Assembly: GCA_019694975.1 (NCBI GenBank)
Contig: JAIBAY010000002.1
Span: 447,252 to 511,251, forward strand
DNA: 64,000 nt
Direction: 5' to 3'
Origin: Chitinophagales bacterium
GTDB taxonomy: Bacteria; Bacteroidota; Bacteroidia; Chitinophagales; UBA10324
Position 1 is the first letter of the stretch, and every line of letters begins with the position of its first letter. Positions 8,170 to 16,296 of this stretch are shown here, one piece after another. Made by a program: the position numbers and the translations under genes. The notes under the pieces are model-generated. The model was not told where the DNA came from. It saw nothing but the letters and a program-made list of their open reading frames with translations, and did not search any database.

Positions 8170-9252
8170 TTAATCTTTAAGGAAAGGATAGTCAGCTTCC
8201 ATATAGTTATCACTGTATATCTCTGACGGATCAGGGTATGGAGACTCTTCCGCAAATTTTACGCAATCGTCGATCTCTGCCAGTATTCTTTCATGGAGGT
8301 CGGCGATCTGCTCCGCTGTCGCATAATTATATTTCATAATTGTAGCCAGTGTCGTCTCCAGCGGATCCTTTTGCTTGTATTCCTCCACTTCTTCCTTCGA
8401 ACGGTATTTCGCAGGGTCACTCATCGAATGGCCTTTATAGCGGTATGTCTTAATCTCCAGGAAGGTCGGGCCTTCACCACGCCTGCCTCTTGCGGCAGCA
8501 GCGGCCACGGCATCATGCACCGATTCGCATCGCATCCCATCAACCTGCATGGATGGCATATCATAACCAAGTGCCAGCTTGCTGATATCAGAAACATTGC
8601 TGGACCGTTCCACGGAAGTTCCCATCGCGTATTCATTATTCTCACAGATAAAGATCACCGGTAACTTCCACAGCATAGCCATATTAAAAGTTTCATGCAG
8701 CGCCCCCTGTCTTGCGGCGCCATCGCCGAAAAAACAGGCACAGACATTCTGTGTACCGAGGTATTTTTCTGAAAACGCGATGCCTGCACCAAGCGGAATC
8801 TGTGCACCAACAATACCATGTCCGCCAAAGAATTTTTTTTCTTTGGAAAAGAAATGCATCGACCCTCCTTTTCCCTTCGTACATCCGGTGGCTTTGCCAT
8901 ACAATTCAGCCATGCATTCATTGGACGAAATACCCTTTGCAAGGGCTAATCCATGATCACGGTAAGCGGTAATGATGGCATCGTCGGTCTGCAGCGCTGA
9001 AATAGTGCCGGCAGCAACGGCCTCCTGCCCGATATAGAGATGGCAAAATCCGCGTATCTTCTGCATGCCATACAGCTGACCTGATCTTTCTTCAAAACGG
9101 CGGATACGCAGCATGAGCTCATACCAGGAAAGGTAGGTTTCCCCGGAGAATTTTCCGTTGACGGAGTCCAGACTTACCACACCTTCCTTGAGTCCGCCTG
9201 CCGTTTCAGCAGCCGTACCATTGGTTTCTTTTGCTATTTTTGCTTTCGCCAA
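8170..9252 (-). CDS. pdhA: Pyruvate dehydrogenase E1 component, alpha subunit
   Basis: 360 residues; catalyses, with the beta subunit, thiamine-diphosphate-dependent decarboxylation of pyruvate in the PDH complex. The ThDP-binding motif runs from GDG at 176-178 to the Asn at ~204 (FFGDGAARQGALHETFN ... CENNEYAMGTS). Also present are FCHLYIGQEAVAAG, GKGGSMHFF, GIVGAQIPLGAGIAF and the loop KGHSMSDP with the conserved serines. Length agrees with bacterial alpha subunits of the two-subunit E1 type. The frame starts with TTG at 9250-9252, with no ATG available before residue 47; a TAnnTTCG-like box lies at 9271..9278. pdhB and E2 are not in the neighbourhood. Branched-chain 2-oxoacid E1 alpha is the alternative but the sequence is closer to PdhA. 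Confidence 0.9.
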   Translation of the reverse strand: MAKAKIAKETNGTAAETAGGLKEGVVSLDSVNGKFSGETYLSWYELMLRIRRFEERSGQLYGMQKIRGFCHLYIGQEAVAAGTISALQTDDAIITAYRDHGLALAKGISSNECMAELYGKATGCTKGKGGSMHFFSKEKKFFGGHGIVGAQIPLGAGIAFSEKYLGTQNVCACFFGDGAARQGALHETFNMAMLWKLPVIFICENNEYAMGTSVERSSNVSDISKLALGYDMPSMQVDGMRCESVHDAVAAAAARGRRGEGPTFLEIKTYRYKGHSMSDPAKYRSKEEVEEYKQKDPLETTLATIMKYNYATAEQIADLHERILAEIDDCVKFAEESPYPDPSEIYSDNYMEADYPFLKD

Positions 9253-9319
9253 TTTTAACGAATAAGGGTGCGAAAATAATTAAAAAAGTCAATTAGAACG
9301 AAGCGATTTTCTCCGGCCT

Positions 9320-10423
9320 GTGTATCTTAAAACATTGTCACTCACCCAGTTTAAGAATTACAGATCAGCCAGCTTACAATTCAGCCCTTCCCTGAATCAT
9401 TTTGCCGGCCGCAATGGGGCGGGAAAAACCAATCTTCTCGACAGCATTCATTACCTGTGTCTCGGCAAGAGTTATTTTCATGCAAGTGATATGCAATCCA
9501 TCAGGGCGCCGGAATCCTTCTTCAGAATGCAGGGTAAATTCAAACAGGACGCCACAGAAATGGACGTGAGCTGCACCTATTCAGGTGGCCGGAAAGAAGT
9601 TGCAAAAAACGGCATTGCCTATCAGCGGCTGACAGAACATGTCGGAACTATTCCCGTAGTGATGATTGCTCCGGATGATCATTCGCTGATTGATGAAGGA
9701 AGTGATGAACGACGGCGCTTCATCGACAATACCATCTCGCAGATTGATCACCCTTACCTCGATAATCTCGTTGCCTATAATAAAGTGTTGCAACAACGGA
9801 ATGCAGCATTGAAAACATTTGCCATCCGCAGATCATTTGATGCTGCCTTGCTGGATACGCTGAACATACAACTTTCCGGCATCGGCCGGAAAATTTATGC
9901 ATCCCGTACACGCTATCTGCAACAGTTTATACCGCCGGTGAAAAAGTATCATGCCCTTGTCTGCGGCGAAAAGGAAAACATACAGGTGGAATACCAGTCT
10001 GTTTTTCAAAAGGGCGATCTGCTGCCTGCCTTACGCAATTCCATCGAGAAAGACCGGCAACTGGAAAGAACAACGGAAGGCATTCACCGCGACGAATTAG
10101 ATTTTTTTCTTTCAGGTCAACCCGTAAAAAAATTCGGTTCACAGGGACAAAAGAAAACGTTCCTGATATCGCTGAAACTCGCGCAATGGGAATTGATAAG
10201 ATCCGAAATAGGTAAAACGCCCATCCTGTTGCTCGATGACCTGTTTGATAAACTTGATAGCTTTAGGGCTGGGAAAATCCTTAACCTGATAGCTGCCGGA
10301 TTTTTCGGGCAGGTTTTTATCACAGACACCGAAGCCGAAAGATTGCACAACCTGATGCCTGAAAATGACAAGGACTATAAGTATTTCCATATTGAAGACG
10401 GGCAAGTGACAGAAAGCGGATAA
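9320..10423 (+). CDS. recF: DNA replication/repair protein RecF
   Basis: 367 residues, GTG start at 9320 giving MYLKTLSLTQFKNYRS, the typical RecF beginning. Walker A is GRNGAGKT at residues 30-37, the ABC-type signature region is KKFGSQGQKKTFLISLKLAQ, and Walker B is ILLLDDLFDKLD. RecF loads RecA at gapped DNA with RecO and RecR; cytoplasmic, SMC-like ATPase. Full length for the family. It is divergent from pdhA with a 67-base gap and stands upstream of pyk, not in the classic dnaA-dnaN-recF order, which is usual in Bacteroidota. Confidence 0.95.
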   Translation: MYLKTLSLTQFKNYRSASLQFSPSLNHFAGRNGAGKTNLLDSIHYLCLGKSYFHASDMQSIRAPESFFRMQGKFKQDATEMDVSCTYSGGRKEVAKNGIAYQRLTEHVGTIPVVMIAPDDHSLIDEGSDERRRFIDNTISQIDHPYLDNLVAYNKVLQQRNAALKTFAIRRSFDAALLDTLNIQLSGIGRKIYASRTRYLQQFIPPVKKYHALVCGEKENIQVEYQSVFQKGDLLPALRNSIEKDRQLERTTEGIHRDELDFFLSGQPVKKFGSQGQKKTFLISLKLAQWELIRSEIGKTPILLLDDLFDKLDSFRAGKILNLIAAGFFGQVFITDTEAERLHNLMPENDKDYKYFHIEDGQVTESG

Positions 10424-10434
10424 AGCATATTTTT

Positions 10435-10457
10435 GTTTGCTGATGCCGGTAGCAAAC
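10435..10457 (+). terminator. Possible terminator between recF and pyk
   Basis: A 7-base stem GTTTGCT / AGCAAAC with a 9-base loop lies 12 bases after the recF stop. The downstream sequence is T-rich but interrupted, so termination would be partial. Confidence 0.4.
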
Positions 10458-10476
10458 CGCATTTCTTTCTGTTCTC

Positions 10477-10484
10477 TATATTTG
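10477..10484 (+). promoter_or_regulatory. -7 box TATATTTG in front of pyk
   Basis: TATATTTG matches TAnnTTTG and lies 13 bases before the pyk ATG, which predicts a very short leader. No good TTTG at -33 is visible at the usual spacing, so only the -7 element is supported. Confidence 0.4.
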
Positions 10485-10497
10485 CCGCATTATAACT

Positions 10498-11934
10498 ATG
10501 GATAAGGATACTTCAAGAACACGAACAAAGATCATCGCCACCATTGGCCCGGCTTCAAGAAATTATGAAACCATCTGCGCCATGATAGAAGGTGGGCTCG
10601 ATGTGGTGCGCATGAACTTTTCTCACAGCACGCATGATGATCATCAGCATACACTGGATGCGGTGCGACGGTACAATGCAGAATTTAACAGCAACATCTG
10701 CCTGTTAGGTGATCTGCAAGGCCCCAAGCTAAGGGTCGGTATGGTGGAAAATAATGAAGTGATGTTGGAAAACGGCAAAAAAATATTGCTGACATCCACC
10801 GAAACACTCAGCACTGCAGAAAAGCTTTATATCAAATATCCGCAACTGGCACAGGACGTGAAACCGGGCGAACGGATTCTGCTTGATGATGGTAAACTGA
10901 CACTGGAAATTCTTAGCAGTGACAACAATGATACGCTGGAAGCCATGATCATTCATGGCGGGAAACTCAGCTCAAAGAAGGGCGTTAATTTTCCGAACAG
11001 TACACTTTCTGTTCCGGCACTCTCAGAAAAAGATAAAGCTGATCTTGCCTTTTCTATAAAGAATAAAGTTGAATGGATCGCCCTTTCTTTTGTACGAACA
11101 GCCGATGACATTCACCAGGTGAAGACACTGCTGCATGAAGCACGTTCCCGTGCAAAGGTGATTGCCAAAATTGAAAAGCCGGAAGCCATCACCAATATCG
11201 ACGAAATCATCGCTGCATCAGACGGCATCATGGTAGCCCGCGGGGACCTTGGTGTGGAAATGGAACTCGAGCAGGTACCTATTCTCCAGAAGAAGATCGT
11301 AAAAGCCTGTATCCAGTCTGCAAAACCCGTGATCATCGCCACGCAGATGATGGAGAGTATGATCTCGAGCCCGACACCAACGCGAGCGGAAACCAATGAT
11401 GTGACCAATGCCGTGCTTGATGGTGCTGATGCTGTAATGCTGAGTGCCGAAACTTCAACCGGTGCTTTTCCGGTGCAGGTCGTGAAGATCATGGATAAGA
11501 TTGTACGTTTTGCTGAAAAGGAAGCAGAAGTATATAATAAGCGCAAGCTTGTTAACCGCCACTCAAAAACTTTTTTGTCGGATGAAATATGCCACCAGGC
11601 CTGCCTGATATGTGATGTGCTGAATGCCAAAGCTATCGTAAGCATGACACATTCCGGCTACACCGCATTTCAGCTCACCAGCTTCCGGCCCAAGGCGCCT
11701 GTATTTATCTTCACTGATAATAAACAACTGCTGAATACTTTGAATCTTTTATGGGGAGTCAAATGCTTCTACTATAACAAATTCGCCACTACCGATGAGA
11801 CCATTCATGATGTGAATGGCATACTGCGGGATATGGGTTATATTGAAACCGGCGATCTCGTCATCAATACCGCCAGCATGCCCTTGCATACCCGCAGCAG
11901 AACTAATACCATTAAGGTGAGCAGGATTGATTAA
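10498..11934 (+). CDS. pyk: Pyruvate kinase
   Basis: 478 residues, full length for bacterial pyruvate kinase: transfers phosphate from phosphoenolpyruvate to ADP in the last step of glycolysis. Diagnostic parts: KIIATIGPASR at the start, VVRMNFSHSTHDDH (substrate and K+ site), LLGDLQGPKLRVG, the active-site signature AKIEKPEAITNIDEI with the catalytic Lys, then DGIMVARGDLGVEM and IIATQMMESM. The C-terminal ~130 residues are the regulatory PK-C domain (SMTHSGYTAFQLTSFRPKAP). Pyk produces the pyruvate used by the PDH complex whose alpha subunit is encoded 1.2 kb away, though on the other strand and not in an operon. Confidence 0.96.
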   Translation: MDKDTSRTRTKIIATIGPASRNYETICAMIEGGLDVVRMNFSHSTHDDHQHTLDAVRRYNAEFNSNICLLGDLQGPKLRVGMVENNEVMLENGKKILLTSTETLSTAEKLYIKYPQLAQDVKPGERILLDDGKLTLEILSSDNNDTLEAMIIHGGKLSSKKGVNFPNSTLSVPALSEKDKADLAFSIKNKVEWIALSFVRTADDIHQVKTLLHEARSRAKVIAKIEKPEAITNIDEIIAASDGIMVARGDLGVEMELEQVPILQKKIVKACIQSAKPVIIATQMMESMISSPTPTRAETNDVTNAVLDGADAVMLSAETSTGAFPVQVVKIMDKIVRFAEKEAEVYNKRKLVNRHSKTFLSDEICHQACLICDVLNAKAIVSMTHSGYTAFQLTSFRPKAPVFIFTDNKQLLNTLNLLWGVKCFYYNKFATTDETIHDVNGILRDMGYIETGDLVINTASMPLHTRSRTNTIKVSRID

Positions 11935-11996
11935 GCAGTTGCAAGACTAAGGCGTTTGGATTTTTTGTTAGTAAGTAAAAGTCAAGGACTGTCCAA

Positions 11997-13403
11997 ATGT
12001 TGCGTTTACCTGTAACCTTCGCCGTTTTCATTATTGCCGCATCATGTTCTTCAAAACAGGTTAAGCAGCCTCCCGTATTAGACAATAAAACGGTCGTTGT
12101 TGCTCAGCTAAAAGAAAACCTGCCGGTAGATACCGTTATCCGCAGCATTCCTTGCAAGACAGCTCCGGCACAATCATTCAGCCTTTATCTGCCTCCATCC
12201 TACTCTTCCAATGTGCCGTTCCCGGTGCTAATGTTCTTTGATCCGCATGGTGATGGTTCGTTGCCGGTTTCGAAATATCATCTGCTTGCCAGGAAGTTTG
12301 GTTATGTGCTGATTGGTTCCAACAATGCCAGGAACGGACTTACTCCTGATCAGACCAATAACATTGCTGCAACGTTAACGCAGGATCTGCGGACGAGGAT
12401 TGCTGCAGATGAAAAACGCATTACGTTGGCCGGCTTCTCCGGTGGTGCGAAGGTGGCACTTGCCTACACCTACAGTCATCCTGAAGTGCAACATGTAATT
12501 TACGCAGGCGCCGCCATTCCTCTGCCGCTATCCGCACCTCCGCTTGCCATGCTTGGCTTTGCAGGCATTAATGACATGAACTATACCGACCTGCTTGCAT
12601 TCGATCAGTCAATCAAAAAAACAGCGATCTCCCACCTGCTGATTGAATGGAATGGTAAACATGAGTGGCCAGATACGGCTGCCTTCCGGGATGCATTTTA
12701 TTGGCTTTCCTTCGAAGCAATGCGAAGCAGTCAAGAGTTTGATGAATCCCTGCTGCAAACGTTCAGTGAAGCGATAGCAAAAAAGATTGCCGCCACAAGT
12801 GAACCTGTAAGCAAAGCGATGCAGTTGAATAAAGCTATATTCTTTCTGCAGGGTATTACAGCTACAGATCGATATCAAGTGCAGCTTGATGCACTTATGG
12901 CGGATAATGCATTTCAGGCTGCACTGCAACAAAAGCAGCAGGCATTACAGACGGAATCAAGATTAAAACAAAATTATTACGCAGCCTTCCAGGACAAGGA
13001 CCTCCAGTGGTGGAAAAATGAAATAGCAAGGATGAAGCAAATGACCGACCCTTCCACGACAGCCATGTATCAACGGTTACTCGGATTCATCTCACTGGCC
13101 TGTTATTCCATTTCAGGCAATGCCATCGCGCAAAGCCAATGGTCAACGGCGGAGAAGATGCTGGCTATTTATAAATTGGCGGATCCAATGAATGCCGATC
13201 AGCCATTCTTTGAAGCCTGCTACTTCGCCCGGCTGGGAGAAAATAAAAATGCATTAATTTCTTTGAACCGTGCTGTGGATTTGGGTTTAAAAGATCCGGA
13301 TAAAATATTGCATGAACCCGCTTTGCTTTCTTTGCAAAACGAACCTGGCTTTATCAGCTTGGTTGCAAAACTGCAGCAGCAGACCATATCTTCGCACCGA
13401 TGA
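11997..13403 (+). CDS. Lipoprotein with alpha/beta-hydrolase fold
   Basis: 468 residues with a lipoprotein signal; lipobox IIAASC gives Cys17 as the lipid-modified residue. Residues ~50-240 have an alpha/beta-hydrolase pattern: SFSLYLPPSYSSNVPFPVLM, FFDPHGDGSLP, and the nucleophile elbow TLAGFSGGAKVALAY (G-F-S-G-G). A candidate catalytic His follows in EWNGKHEWPDTAAF. This resembles esterase/PHB-depolymerase-like or dienelactone-hydrolase-like proteins. The remaining ~220 residues are helical, with a last part resembling TPR-type ARLGENKNALISLNRAVDLG and LHEPALLSLQNEPGF. Substrate unknown. Same direction as pyk and the OmpA gene, with a 62-base gap after pyk. Confidence 0.7.
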   Translation: MLRLPVTFAVFIIAASCSSKQVKQPPVLDNKTVVVAQLKENLPVDTVIRSIPCKTAPAQSFSLYLPPSYSSNVPFPVLMFFDPHGDGSLPVSKYHLLARKFGYVLIGSNNARNGLTPDQTNNIAATLTQDLRTRIAADEKRITLAGFSGGAKVALAYTYSHPEVQHVIYAGAAIPLPLSAPPLAMLGFAGINDMNYTDLLAFDQSIKKTAISHLLIEWNGKHEWPDTAAFRDAFYWLSFEAMRSSQEFDESLLQTFSEAIAKKIAATSEPVSKAMQLNKAIFFLQGITATDRYQVQLDALMADNAFQAALQQKQQALQTESRLKQNYYAAFQDKDLQWWKNEIARMKQMTDPSTTAMYQRLLGFISLACYSISGNAIAQSQWSTAEKMLAIYKLADPMNADQPFFEACYFARLGENKNALISLNRAVDLGLKDPDKILHEPALLSLQNEPGFISLVAKLQQQTISSHR

Positions 13404-13491
13404 CAGTTAACAAGGCGGCTGAAGAATTCAAAATCATCATTTTAATCAGAAAAAATTCTCACTTTTGAGTAATATCCTAATCTGTCAATCC

Positions 13492-14352
13492 ATGAAACGA
13501 ATGTTACGTTCTTCCAGAAACCTGATGGCAGCTTTTGCCTGCAGCTTTTGCCTCACTTTTGCACTATATGCACAGGACACCAACACACGCAAGAGTTGTT
13601 TCGACGATTATAATTACATGTTCAGCACACGCGGAACATATCCTGTGCCTGATGGCATGCAGAAAGTTACCGTATCGCTGGTAGATGCAAAAGGTAAAGC
13701 CGCTTGCAGGGTCGGACAGATCATGGTGAAAAATAATACCGTTATTCCGCCGCTCTATATTCCGAGAGAAGATGGTTCGATGACGGAATCCCACGGCACC
13801 TTTGACCGCAGCTTTTACCGCGAAACCGATGGCAAAATATCTTTTGCCATCAAGGATGCCATGTCACCGGTCTTCATGCTGGAAGGTAACCGCAAGGTCC
13901 GGCTTTACTTTATCGACTACCTGAAACCGGAACCCGGTCAGATGATAAAGGCGCCGGATATGAATTCACATATTACCATTGATACGATCATTTCAAAGGA
14001 TGATCTTTCCCTCATCAGCAGCAGCGCAAAAAGTATTGAGTTTGAAACCGGCAAGGATAAACTGACACAGGCATCCTATGCCAGGCTCGATGAAATAGCG
14101 GGTATAATGAAGCAACACCCCGACAGCAAATGGATGATCAATGGCTACACCGATAATACCGGCAATGCGAAAAGTAATGATGAGCTTTCTTCAAAACGCG
14201 CCATCAGTGTGCAACGGTATTTCATCAGTAAGGGGATTGCTCCCGATCACCTGTTTGCGGATGGCTATGGTTCCGACAACCCTATTGCCGACAACAATAC
14301 AGAGGAAGGAAGGAAAATGAATCGAAGGGTAGAAATCATACTGATAAAGTAA
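13492..14352 (+). CDS. OmpA-family peptidoglycan-binding protein
   Basis: 286 residues from the ATG at 13492; a TTG 27 bases upstream would only add residues in front of the signal peptide (FACSFCLTFALYAQ). The C-terminal ~110 residues are an OmpA-C domain: KSIEFETGKDKLTQASYARL, INGYTDNTGNAKSNDELSSK, RAISVQRYFISKGI and GRKMNRRVEIILIK, with the Asp and Arg positions that bind diaminopimelate. The N-terminal ~150 mature residues are beta-rich and unassigned. Such proteins tie the outer membrane to the cell wall. The gene ends 28 bases before a strong intrinsic terminator. Confidence 0.88.
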   Translation: MKRMLRSSRNLMAAFACSFCLTFALYAQDTNTRKSCFDDYNYMFSTRGTYPVPDGMQKVTVSLVDAKGKAACRVGQIMVKNNTVIPPLYIPREDGSMTESHGTFDRSFYRETDGKISFAIKDAMSPVFMLEGNRKVRLYFIDYLKPEPGQMIKAPDMNSHITIDTIISKDDLSLISSSAKSIEFETGKDKLTQASYARLDEIAGIMKQHPDSKWMINGYTDNTGNAKSNDELSSKRAISVQRYFISKGIAPDHLFADGYGSDNPIADNNTEEGRKMNRRVEIILIK

Positions 14353-14379
14353 GCGCGTCAATACAACACTTACGGTTCT

Positions 14380-14423
14380 AAAAAACCGATGCTGACGTAT
14401 AAAAATGCAGCATCGGTTTTTTT
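14380..14423 (+). terminator. Strong intrinsic terminator, possibly bidirectional
   Basis: Arms AAAAAACCGATGCTG (14380-14394) and CAGCATCGGTTTTTTT (14408-14423) pair perfectly over 15 bases with a 13-base loop, followed by a T tract. It ends the transcript of the OmpA-family gene; the A tract on the left would give it activity on the minus strand too. Confidence 0.9.
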
Positions 14424-14480
14424 ATGACTTATTATTAAAGTTGCTGAAAGAATGCAGCAGAATTTCCATTTTTTTTGAAG

Positions 14481-14600
14481 CTATCTCAAAACAGGCAAGC
14501 ATTGCGGTCATGCCGAATTTATTTCCGCATCTGTCAATGAATGAAAGAGATCCTGATCCCGGGCAACCGGGACTGGATTACTTCGGGTATTTTGAGATAG
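14481..14600. repeat. 120-bp interspersed repeat with terminal inverted repeats, copy 1
   Basis: The element begins CTATCTCAAAA and ends with the exact complement TTTTGAGATAG; including one more base on each side the inverted ends are 12 bases (GCTATCTCAAAA at 14480, TTTTGAGATAGC to 14601). A second copy of the same length lies at 18957..19076; ungapped comparison by eye gives about 95 of 120 identical positions. Inside are a short imperfect palindrome (TGCCGAATTTATTTCCGCA) and the segment AGAGATCCTGATCCC. It resembles MITE- or REP-like elements dispersed in Bacteroidota chromosomes. No flanking target duplication is evident. Confidence 0.8.
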
Positions 14601-14743
14601 CCTCCAGTCGCTGTAAGAAGTGGCCTTAAAAAACTATTCACTCACAAAGCTGCGAAGAGAAAATTCAACTCTCCAGTTTTTTTCCTTTTCAGTAGTGTTA
14701 GTTGAATGGGAATTCCTACTTTCATCTTCATAAAATCCGATAC

Positions 14744-16180
14744 ATGAAATCAATTTTTCTGGTAATCTCAATGGCCATTGCGTTCTCGATCAACTGTCCG
14801 GGTCAGAATAAAAAGCTTTCGCCCAATAAAGCTGCAGTGCTTGCCTCTGTTGCAGCACATCAGCAGGAACTGACTGATCTGAGCGATAAGATCTGGGGCT
14901 ATGCAGAAGTTGCCTATCATGAAACGCAATCTTCCAAAGTGCTCGCCGACTATGCAGCAGCACAGGGATTCACCGTACAACGGGACGTTGCAGGCATCCC
15001 AACAGCATTTACAGCCACTTATGGATCCGGTAAACCTATCATCGGTATCATGGGGGAATTTGATGCCTTGCCAGGACTTTCGCAAAAGGCCCAACCTACC
15101 AAAGAAGCACTTATGGAAGGTGCGCCAGGACATGGCTGCGGACATAACATGTTTGGTGCCGGCAGTTTAGGTGCAGCACTCGCTATCAAAGAATTGATGG
15201 CAGAAGGCAAACTAAAAGGCACGATCCGATTTTATGGAACACCTGCAGAAGAAGACGGTGCAGGCAAAGTGTACATGGCACGCGCAGGATTGTTTAACGA
15301 TCTTGATATATGTCTTGACTGGCATCCTGACTATGAAAACAAAGCCAATATGCAAAGCTCGCAGGCTGTCACAGACTACCTGGTTGAGTTCAACGGAAAA
15401 AGTTCACATGCAGCCGCTGATCCGTGGAATGGAAGAAGTGCATTAGATGCCGCTGAACTGTTTACCACCGGTGTCAACTTCTACCGCGAACATATGAAAC
15501 CAAGTGCACGGATACATTATGTGTATAAGGAAGCCGGCAATGTCCCGAATGTAATTCCCGATAAAGCATCCGTCTGGATATGGATGCGCGATTCAAAACG
15601 AACCGGTGTAGCTGTTTTGGAAGAGCGTGTCCGCAATATCGCACAGGGTGCGGCGCTTATGGCAGGCGTGCAATATGATATCAAACTCAACAGCGGATTG
15701 TATGAATTGCTGGTGAATGAAACAGGAGCAAAAGCATTACAGAAGAATATGGAACTGGTGGGCCCCATCACCTATACAGAAGAAGAAACAGCCTTTGCTA
15801 AGAAAATTCAGGAAGAATATGGATTACCTGCTAAAGGAATGAAAGGTGATATCAAACCATTGGAACAAACGCGGCCTGATCCTGACGGCGGATCAACTGA
15901 TGTGGGCGACATCAGTTGGATAGTTCCGGAAATTACGCTGCTTGCTGCTACGGCACCTTATGAATCTCCGTGGCATTCATGGGTAGTGGTGGCATGCGGC
16001 GGTATGTCCATCGGCCACAAAGGACTGCTGTTCGCTTCCAGATCACTCGGCCTAACAATGGTTGATTTATTTGAGAATGAAACCTTGCGCAATGAAATCA
16101 AAACTGAATTCATGAAAAGGAAGGGTGATGAAGTATGGAAACCGTTATTGCCTGATGGTCCGCCACCGGTTGGGAATTGA
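14744..16180 (+). CDS. Exported M20-family amidohydrolase (AbgB-like)
   Basis: 478 residues from the ATG at 14744, which opens a signal peptide (MKSIFLVISMAIAFSINCPG); the earlier TTG at 14702 would bury it. The M20 metallopeptidase/amidohydrolase signature residues are present: MGEFDALPGL, GHGCGHNMFGAGSLGAAL (metal-binding His and Cys), FYGTPAEEDGAGK (catalytic Glu pair), CLDWHPD and the C-terminal PYESPWHSWVVVACGG. The dimerisation domain is NGKSSHAAADPWNGRSALDA. Closest in outline to p-aminobenzoyl-glutamate hydrolase subunit B (AbgB) and aminoacylases, but here exported to the periplasm. The exact amide substrate is unknown. With the following gene it is flanked by two copies of a 120-bp repeat. 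Confidence 0.88.
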   Translation: MKSIFLVISMAIAFSINCPGQNKKLSPNKAAVLASVAAHQQELTDLSDKIWGYAEVAYHETQSSKVLADYAAAQGFTVQRDVAGIPTAFTATYGSGKPIIGIMGEFDALPGLSQKAQPTKEALMEGAPGHGCGHNMFGAGSLGAALAIKELMAEGKLKGTIRFYGTPAEEDGAGKVYMARAGLFNDLDICLDWHPDYENKANMQSSQAVTDYLVEFNGKSSHAAADPWNGRSALDAAELFTTGVNFYREHMKPSARIHYVYKEAGNVPNVIPDKASVWIWMRDSKRTGVAVLEERVRNIAQGAALMAGVQYDIKLNSGLYELLVNETGAKALQKNMELVGPITYTEEETAFAKKIQEEYGLPAKGMKGDIKPLEQTRPDPDGGSTDVGDISWIVPEITLLAATAPYESPWHSWVVVACGGMSIGHKGLLFASRSLGLTMVDLFENETLRNEIKTEFMKRKGDEVWKPLLPDGPPPVGN

Positions 16181-16296
16181 TGCTTGTAAAAAACATTTGC
16201 TGATATTCCATAGCATTACCGGACATGATTAATCATTGACTCAACTTCAGCACATTTGCGTAATGATGCATGATCAATAATACATTAATAACTCCC

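Noticed and set aside
11112-11645. 177-codon frame opposite pyk
   Set aside because: Antisense to the pyruvate kinase active-site region; arises from codon bias.
14405-14629. Frame of 74 codons through repeat copy 1
   Set aside because: It starts within the terminator hairpin and is a by-product of the 120-bp repeat; the same peptide-like run appears in copy 2.
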